From assembly GCF_003589595.1 (NCBI RefSeq), contig NW_020654810.1:13006638-13070637 (forward strand): a DNA stretch of 64,000 bases, in the 5' to 3' direction. Each line of letters opens with the position of its first letter. The stretch's first letter is position 1. The notes under the pieces are model-generated. The model was not told the DNA's origin and did no database searches. It worked only from the letters and a program-made list of their open reading frames with translations. Source of the stretch: Hyposmocoma kahamanoa. Taxonomy: Eukaryota > Arthropoda > Insecta > Lepidoptera > Cosmopterigidae. Below, piece after piece: positions 57,161-64,000 of the stretch. A program made the translations under genes and the position numbers.

Positions 57161-57290
57161 GATGGAGCTTAATGTGCCCGAATGGTTGGAATTGGCACAA
57201 GACCGAAAGACTTGGCGTAGTTCGGTGTTGGGGCCAAGATCAACTGCGGTTCGCTGAGCCAGCGAATTAAGTAAGTAAGTAAAAGTAAAT
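57161..57290 (+). mobile_element. RTE-like LINE C-terminus with (taag)n tail
   Basis: The plus strand reads VPEWLELAQDRKTWRS near the end of an RTE-type protein, followed by ASE and a tail gaattaagtaagtaagtaa. Only the last 100 bp of the coding region survive. Confidence 0.55.
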
Positions 57291-57384
57291 TTGAACTCTA
57301 TGTATACGATGTCACGTACTATTTCCAGCTAAGTTTGTTGAGACATTGTAATCGTTAATTGGAGTTCAATACACTTATTAAGCC

Positions 57385-57620
57385 AGGCTCTTGTCGGTGT
57401 ACCCTCATCTACTTCTCACGGTTCATAGTCAGCTACTTGACCTCCTTGTAGCTGCTCACTTTCCTTTTCTTCTTTATTTGTCCACTCTATGTCGTTTACG
57501 GTCTTCCTCTCTTTCCTTTCGCTGCTATCTTCCCCTCAATTATTATATCCACAAATTCGACATTCCATAACAAATGTCCAGACATTTTCCCCCTTCTGTT
57601 CTCACTTGTATATAAAAATT
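57385..57620 (-). mobile_element. Endonuclease/RT LINE C-terminal relic
   Basis: The minus strand reads KMSGHLLWNVEFVDIIIEGK, KGKRGRP, and TMNREK...VHRQEPG-like residues with stops. It is homologous to the relic at 17275-17475 and in the same orientation. Confidence 0.5.
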
Positions 57621-57639
57621 TCTTCTAAATTCGAATATT

Positions 57640-58020
57640 TTTTTGTTTGTATGTTACGCGATAACTCCGGTATTTGTGAACCGATTTTCATTATTCTTTT
57701 TTTGTTGGAAAGAGGGTACCTCAATAGTGGTCCCATTTCATTTTGAAGAAAATCATCCACCTCTAAGGGTGGCTGTTCACGCATGAAGATATATTTTTAT
57801 AAATAGCGCCTAAATTTTGTTATAAGGAGCAATTATTTTAAGGATTAATTTTGCTATTCTCCAATTCAAAGCGTTTTTCTCTCAATATACTTTGAGTAGT
57901 GAGAACCGATTTTTATTATCTCCAGTGTCAAGTCCTGTATAGTGGCGAATTTAAGGATATATCAATAAAACTTAGCAAATAGACTTTTGCTTTTGAGGTC
58001 GGTTTTTTTAGTACTCTGTG
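57640..58020 (-). repeat. repD copy (inverted), possibly two overlapping pieces
   Basis: tgtatgttacgcgataactc, gaaccgattttcattattct, agagggtacctcaatagtgg and ccacctctaagggtgg are the inverse of the landmarks at 8875-9130. A second piece with gagaaccgatttttattatc and cttttgaggtcggttttttt at 57898-58013 repeats part of it. Confidence 0.6.
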
Positions 58021-58124
58021 CTGAGATTATATTTTGTCCATTAGCCTCCAGCATCACATTTCAAATGACTTTAATTTCTCCCTGTCTTTATTTGTAACTA
58101 TCCAAATTTTAGGCCTTTTTTATA

Positions 58125-58372
58125 TAATACCAAGTGGCGGGACGAACAAGTCGTGCGCCTGGTGGTAAGCGACACGCCTATCTATAGTTACAGTGCTATT
58201 CAGAGTTTTAAATCTCAAAAATTGTAGGGGTACTGCCAATGCGCGCGTCACCCTGAGACATAAGTTGACCATATGCCTGTAATTTCACCAGAACGCAGTA
58301 ATGCTCACGTCGGCAGAAATAGGTAAGATGGTACTTCACTCTTTCGCAAAGAGCGCTACCGCTGTTGTCTAA
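58125..58372 (-). repeat. SINE-1 copy L, internally deleted
   Basis: From accaagtggcgggacgaaca to gcgctaccgctg, with several 10-20 bp deletions relative to copies F and J; a T-run lies upstream (ttttttatataat). Confidence 0.75.
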
Positions 58373-59004
58373 ATTTCACAAAATGTATAAATACCCTACA
58401 CATACACATTACGGGTGTTTGCAGTAAAATAATAAAGTAGTTTATTTAATTAAGCCTCGAGTTCAAATTTCTATTTATCTTAGATAGGCGTAGTGCATAG
58501 TCATATATTTTATTGTCAAGTTTCAATGGCATTTGTGACATTATGATTTCATGTGTTATCTGATTTTTGCAAAATAATTATTTTGCCCTAGTTTTACAAG
58601 TGGAGGTTAATTGTAATGTAGCTAGGAACTAATTAGATGTTTCGTTATCGTTGTTGATACAACGTTTTGACATAATTACATAGAGACACTAGAATAACGA
58701 GTTTTTAAATAATTTTAATGTCCCTAGTGTGCTTACAGTTATAGCAAGGTTAAGACCTCGGCATTGCATCTTTCTTTACAAAAGATCCATGCCAAAATAT
58801 TGTACAAGTTCTTTTTAACTTTGAATCTTTGGTACACATGGTTAGGTATGATTTTTCACTTATGTACTTTTGTTGCCATCTTCTTAACTAAGTTCAATAA
58901 TTAGAAGGACGTTCGTATTAACGACTGAGGTACGTTTTTACGTACAAGCGTATATTTATCTATCGTGCTCTTATACTAATTTATTCAACACCTTTATTCA
59001 AAAA
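58373..59004. other. No gene recognised
   Basis: AT-rich; nothing supported. Confidence 0.45.
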
Positions 59005-60700
59005 TGCAGGAAGCATGGCATCCTTTCCGATGTGAGGCGTTACTTCACACCGGGGCAGTTGCTTCAGCTGTACCGAGCTCGAATCCAGTACTGTAAGGAG
59101 TACTGCTGCCACCTGTAGGAATTCTTTGCCAAATACCAACTGACCACCTCGGGTTTAAAGCGTACCTAGAGGCTCAAAGGAGACAAAGGTGCAGAGTCTT
59201 GAGCACCACCAGATGTTTCTTGCTTATCGATATTCTACAGGATATATCATGGACAATGCGATGAAATTGCACGATTTAATTCCGTCTTCCCCTTCCCAAC
59301 AGCGGGGGACTAGACGCAGGATTGGATTCCACCCCTATGTGGCAGATACATAGGGCGCACTATAAGTTTCCGGAACTGGCCACATACATAAACAATATTT
59401 AAATAGTAATTACAACATTTGAACTCCTTGAAATGGAACTCCTTGGCTATAGAATACAGTATGTTTCATCTGACTGTCACTTGTTTTTATATTGTGGCGT
59501 CATTTTAGAAATTTGTTGTCAACATCACCATGGATTTAACTCGTGAAAATTTTCGTAGTAGGATTTTCTACGACACTAAGTGCAGTTTAAAAGCTCAGCG
59601 AAGCTTTGCTCGGCTTCAAACTGCTTTTGGCGATGAAGCACCATGCAAGACGACTATTTATAGCTGGTTTGCAAAATTCAAAGGCGGTCGTGTGAATCTC
59701 AGTGACGAATTTTGTGATCGTCTCCGGTCCACTCTACCGTCTACCGAGGTAGATCCCACACAATTCGACTGAGGCTCAAAAAACGGATCGCGTCACTTGG
59801 CGCAATGCCATGCCTACCAGATTCAACGAAGGGGCGTCAAATTTGGTGTGGGACATAGTAACAGGTGACGAAATATGGATTTATAGTTACGATCCCAAAA
59901 CAAAGCAGCAATCGAGCGTATGGGTCTTTCGAGACGAGCCGAAACCAAACAAAGTAGCCCGCGTGCAAAGTGACTGTAAGCGGATGATTGCTTCTTTTTT
60001 TAATAAAACTGGACACGTGGAATCATTGCAACATGAATAGTGATTGGTAGACGACTATTTGTTTGCCGGAAGTTATTGACAAACTCCGTAAAAATATCCG
60101 TAAACGCCGTATCATCTTGCACCACGATAATGCCAGTTCCCACACGGCCAGACAGACAATTGAATTTTTGAAGGTGAACAACGTTGACCTTGTAAGCCAT
60201 CCCGCATACAATCCCGACCTAGCACCTTGTGAGTTTTATTTATTTCCAAAAATTAAGAACCAGTTACGCGATCAACGATTTTCATTACCTGAAGAGGCTG
60301 TCGGAAAACATGTTTCAGAGATTGTCACGGAGGAGTGGCATAAATGTTTTCAAAATTGGTTCATTCGTATGAAATAGTGTATTAACGCCAACGGAGAATA
60401 TTTTGAGAAACAATAAATTCATTTCTGACCATTTATAGTATTTCTTTCTTATTCATTCCGGAAACTTACAGTGCGCCTCACGTATTCCAAGGAATTGCAC
60501 GAAGCGTATCGCTTCCATAGTTATATGGCGAACGGCTATGGGAGTGGATTTATTTAGATACTCCCTAAACGCTATGACTTGGGCCTTTTCAAGACGAGAA
60601 TGAATAGGCATTATTTAGATGTACAAGCTCCATCGTCCACCTCATCATCTATTTTCCATCAGGTGAAATGGAGGTTAAAGGCACATTTATATTCTATATA
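59005..60700 (+). mobile_element. LINE C-terminal tail (CR1/jockey-like), split by mariner
   Basis: The plus strand 59008-59110 reads RKHGILSDVRRYFTPGQLLQ then LYRARIQYCKEYCCHLW, related to the fragment at 13-360. Degenerate frames continue to HPYVADT at 59320-59351, then resume after the mariner at 60479 with RIPRNCTKRIA and a C-terminus and 3' tail ending near tccatcaggtgaaatggagg at 60655-60675. The reading frame is continuous across the mariner insertion. Confidence 0.7.
59352..60478 (+). mobile_element. mariner transposon, internally deleted transposase, inside a LINE
   Basis: The ends gggcgcactataagtttccg (left) and, inverted, ggcgcactgtaagtttccgg (right) are the terminal repeats; the length is about 1.13 kb. 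MDLTRENFRSRIFYD at 59530 begins the transposase N-terminal domain, with TTIYSWFAKFKGGR then a frame break near 59725. A segment of the second helix-turn-helix is deleted, and homology resumes at about 59855 with WDIVTGDEIWIYSYDPKTKQ (first Asp). A frame change near 60040 follows, then RRIILHHDNASSHTARQ (second Asp) and NPDLAPCEFYLFPKIKNQ. The third acidic residue is Glu, 34 residues after the second, where mariners usually have Asp. The C-terminus is KCFQNWFIRMK followed by a stop. Not functional. Confidence 0.9.
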
Positions 60701-61522
60701 AAAAACACAACTCGTGCATATTATTCTGACCAAATTTATGGTTGCAGAAACACGCATTCCTAAGTGATTTAAGAGATCATACATACTTTAAAATAAAACA
60801 GACTAACCACAAAATATTTGCTGTTACAAATATTCGGTAGTAAGTCAAAGGGCGACATAGTTTTACACGACTGTGGACGTAATCCGCGAAGTCCTACATC
60901 AAAATTTAGCGTAAAGTTTTACAAATACCGTACATAATAACTGGTTATCCAACGAGCGGTTATCGCTATAATAATTTAACGGCCATTTGATATATTTACT
61001 CGTGACGAGATAATTAATTTGGTTCACATACTCAATGTTTTAATACCTTTAATAGAAATTTACAACTTATCTGCCTAAGCAATAAAGTTGAATTTCTTTT
61101 GTTAATTTCTAAACCTAATACGAGTATATGATGACCACACGTTCATACCAAACTGGTGCATCTCTAATATTATATCATTTCCAAAATGATTTATTATATC
61201 TACAATTGTTACGTAAATATGATGTTGAAAGTGCTCTTGTTTAACTCTTAATAGTATGTAGTTAATTTGAAATACCTAATGCAATAGGTATTCAGGATCA
61301 TTTGTCAAGTGCCTTTATGAAATTGAATTAAATGTTTTGTTGCCTTGATGATTTGTGAGTATGTTGAGATTGCAAATACATTGTGATACTGCAATTAAGT
61401 ATGTACAAAATGTTCTTGTATGATTAAGTGTATTTAGTATAAGTTTTGCCTAAAACGATTTCTTAAGACGATTAATGGATATTAAAATAAGAATGATATT
61501 AAGGTTTATTAACATAACAATC
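60701..61522. other. No gene recognised
   Basis: AT-rich; nothing supported. Confidence 0.45.
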
Positions 61523-61745
61523 CGTGGTAGCCTAATAGTTTGATCTAGCAGAGGCCATGGGTTTGAATCCGAGCCTCTGAGTTTCTCGCAATTTTTGTGC
61601 CAAATTTAATTTGAAATTTATTTACCACGAGCTTTTCGGTAAAGGAAAACATAGAGATGAAACATGAAGGTCGTAGACTACGGCCCAAACCCTCGCCTTA
61701 GAGAAGATCCGTGGCCAGCAATAAAATGTACAAATGGGTCGATGA
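61523..61745 (+). repeat. SINE-4 copy with 3' end
   Basis: A-box-like ggtagcctaatagttt, B box gggtttgaatccgag, body gagtttctcgcaatttttgt and gagcttttcggtaaaggaaa, then actacggcccaaaccctcgc and a (gat)n tail at 61740-61756. It is the most complete of the three copies. Confidence 0.7.
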
Positions 61746-61943
61746 TGATGTTGATGCTGAGGACATTAAGTTAGAAAGACAAAGACATGACAAGACTGTG
61801 CTTAATTTATAGCATCGGCCAATCGTCATCATCATCAATATATGTAAGTATAACCTGACCACACGCACTGCTGGGTAATAGGTCTCCAAATTTTTGTGTT
61901 CCCAAGGTCTCGCGTTAATCTCAGTGATAGAAAATGTATGATA

Positions 61944-62125
61944 ACAAGTGATGGAACGAAAAAGTCGTGCGCCTGGTGGTAAGCGATACACCTGTCTATA
62001 ACTGTTACAATACCGCTCAGAGCTTTAAATTGCAAAGATAAGGCTGCTACTGCGCCCAACACCTTGAGACGTATTTAAGTCGAAAAGTCCAATGTGCTTG
62101 TAATTTCACTAGTACCCTTACCTTA
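61944..62125 (-). repeat. SINE-1 copy M, truncated
   Basis: From acaagtgatggaacgaaaaa to cactagtacccttacctta, the 3' part of SINE-1 reversed with small deletions. Confidence 0.75.
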
Positions 62126-62339
62126 GAATCGTCCATTAAGGAACCGTCTTGAGCGTCATATTGCAGGTAGAAGAGAAGGGACCAAGTCAAGCCACGTATA
62201 AAGCGTTGATGCGCTATTCGCCGTCTCAACTGCATGTTGGTACTAAAAAGGATATTGACTATAACATGAATTTTTAAAGCATTTCATATTTGCACTTAGC
62301 GATACCTTTGGATGACACTCTAGAATGTTTTGGATATAA

Positions 62340-62472
62340 ATCAATTTTATTGGGATATCAAATCACGTATATTTGTTTTGTCAAACAAACTAACGCTTCG
62401 GGCTCTTTACATATCCCATTGGAGTTATAATAGCAATAGCAAACGCGTAAACCTAAGAACTCGATACTCTAA
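62340..62472. mobile_element. FB2 fragment (one arm plus tail)
   Basis: atcaaatcacgtatatttgt, caaacaaactaacgcttcgg and gggctctttacatatcccat form the left arm as in 40154-40377, then a jump to a degraded tail aaacgcgtaaacctaagaac. The second arm is deleted. Confidence 0.65.
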
Positions 62473-62782
62473 TATTTTTGTTTATGTTTTATACACAAAG
62501 TAAATACGAAACAAACCATTAACCACACCTTGACCCAATATATGTATACTTCGACCAGTATTATAAATTTAATAAATAATAGCCTTATTATAAATAATTG
62601 TCGATGTCGTAAAACTTGCACTCATTAATGTAACACAAAACGTTTTATTAGAATTAACATAATAAGCAGCTTATGTGTAATTAAGCAGGTTATGAAGTTA
62701 AATACGAAGAGATTGTCTTAGTTAACGAAATGAATACATAAAAATAATGGTTGTTTGTGATATGGCAGTGACTTTTTCATGA
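62473..62782. other. No gene recognised
   Basis: AT-rich; nothing supported. Confidence 0.45.
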
Positions 62783-62960
62783 CATCAAGTGACGGGATCA
62801 TGTATGAAAAATATGGACAGGATGAGCCAGTCGTGCGCCTGGTGGTAAGCGACGCCCATAAATATCCATAACAGTTGCAGTGCCACTCTGACCATTTAAT
62901 GTCTCCCTGAGATATAATATTGAAAAGTATGGAACTTTTGCATGTAGTTTTACCAAACTT
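62783..62960 (-). repeat. SINE-1 copy N, degraded
   Basis: catcaagtgacgggatca, a 15-20 bp insertion, then agtcgtgcgcctggtggtaa, cataacagttgcagtgccac and tctccctgagatataatatt. The T-run upstream (actttttcatgac) is short. Confidence 0.7.
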
Positions 62961-63111
62961 TTCAGTGTACACGCATTATACGTATACGTACAAATTGTTA
63001 CTGAATGTTGTGGAATACAATTTTGTTAGAAAGGATATTGAACTATCGAAAAGTGAAGGAAATTTAAACAATTCATACTTTTCTTTTTATATAAAATATA
63101 TATAAAACAAA

Positions 63112-63500
63112 GAGGTCGACGATGGAGCAGTGCAGGTGTACTGCCTATTGGCTCACGTCTTGAAAAGACCCAAGTTATAACCATTATAACGTTCAAGGAA
63201 TAAATCTGCAGGCAGGGAAGTTCACTCAATAACCCTAGGCTTGGTTTATGAAGTGGACTTCCCTGCTTGAGTCTAGTCCCCCAGTGATGGAAACGACGGG
63301 AAGGCGGGATTAAATCGCGCAATTCCATCGTACTCTCCCTGATTTATCCTGTAGGATACCTATAAGCAGGCAACTTTACGGCTGGGTTCAATGCTTTGAA
63401 GCTTCGCCTCTACAAGTGAACTATAAGCCTCTTGGCATGCTTGTCAACTGAATTCAAGTTAATTAGTGAATTAGTTGAACTATTCCACGGGTAGTACTAA
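63112..63500. repeat. repC copy, uninterrupted
   Basis: gaggtcgacgatggagcagt through aagcaggcaactttacggct to acgggtagtactaaattttg. It is the contiguous counterpart of 40500-40745 plus 42043-42140. It holds an inverted repeat, caggcagggaagttcact and agtggacttccctgc, at about 63210-63273. Confidence 0.65.
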
Positions 63501-64000
63501 ATTTTGAGACACAGTAAATATAAAAAATATGAATAGAATGGGACAGTGAGTTATTTATTTTATTTACTTTTGAGTATCGTGCTAGCTTTAATTGCGTCAA
63601 ATAATATTAATTGAGAAATAGGTAAATTATTTGACTGCCTGGGCTTCGAACAGAATCGTAACACATAATTATATAATGATAATTGGCACTAATTAACCAT
63701 TAAAATGATAATGAATAATTATTAACACAATAACTAACACATTAAGCAGTAACAGTGCTGGCGAGCAAAGCCGCAAAAATTTACTAGTTTACGTTTAAAA
63801 ATATATTATTGAGTTGTGATATACAATTAGTTGAGTAATATCAGCGACTATTGCGGCAAGGCGCAGGCGCGGATTTTAAAACTTTTAATAGCCACGTTTA
63901 AGTTCGTAATTTTAGTTGAGCAAATAAAAAGTTAAGGTTATTAAGTATGAGGAAAGAATGCATTAATTTATGAAATTATTACACGCAAAACTTAAAAAAA
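63501..64000. other. No gene recognised to window end
   Basis: AT-rich; nothing supported. Confidence 0.45.

Overview
The window looks like repeat-rich nuclear DNA of a moth or butterfly (Lepidoptera). It is AT-rich with short-range composition shifts, and I could support no host protein-coding gene, rRNA or true tRNA. What can be recognised is transposable-element sequence: LINE reverse transcriptases of several clades, poly-A-tailed and tRNA-derived SINEs of kinds common in lepidopteran genomes, two mariner copies, a Crypton tyrosine-recombinase element, a TTAA-flanked piggyBac-like non-autonomous element, and several foldback/MITE families. It could be intergenic DNA or a very large intron. 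There is a 400-N gap at 9666-10065 and a 10-N gap inside a TG microsatellite at 25707-25716. Family labels below (SINE-1 to SINE-6, FB2, repC, repD, LINE-J) are local names defined by copies inside this window.

Layout. 1-10 kb: a LINE C-terminal tail at the left edge, a SINE-1 copy, a tRNA-derived SINE, a broken but readable Crypton (4251-5534) with a 93-nt intron, a near-perfect 150-bp foldback (6008-6161), and a SINE-1 copy interrupted by an R1-type LINE tail. 10-20 kb: SINE-1 copies, one (11045-12556) split by a CR1-like LINE and again by a TA-flanked MITE; a 639-bp piggyBac-like non-autonomous element (13676-14314); then mostly unrecognised AT-rich DNA. 20-31 kb: sparse LINE relics, a TG microsatellite, and a SINE-1 copy with a clean FB2 foldback insertion. 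31-39 kb: an uninterrupted 396-codon C-terminal ORF of a LINE with a restriction-like endonuclease motif (31558-32748), an antisense jockey-like LINE with its 5' end (33120-34995), a GC-rich R1-clade LINE (36502-37970) and a local 0.65-0.7 kb duplication. 40-48 kb: mariner inside repC (40746-42042), a jockey LINE split by a nearly full-length CR1-like LINE (43421-46425), and a second LINE-J copy. 49-64 kb: the youngest-looking element, a LINE with a 690-codon open frame and an exact 10-bp target-site duplication (49604-51881), many SINEs, and a second mariner inserted in the coding frame of a LINE (59352-60478).

How the parts work together: no operon or pathway is present. The LINEs would supply reverse transcriptase and endonuclease for themselves and possibly for the SINEs; mariner, Crypton and piggyBac-type transposases would move the DNA elements. 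Most copies here are frameshifted or truncated. The clearest signal is historical: repeated nested insertion gives a relative order of element activity. I found no convincing new functional system; the most distinctive items are the Crypton, the restriction-like-endonuclease LINE ORF, the intact young LINE ORF and the 5'-end-retaining LINE-J copies.
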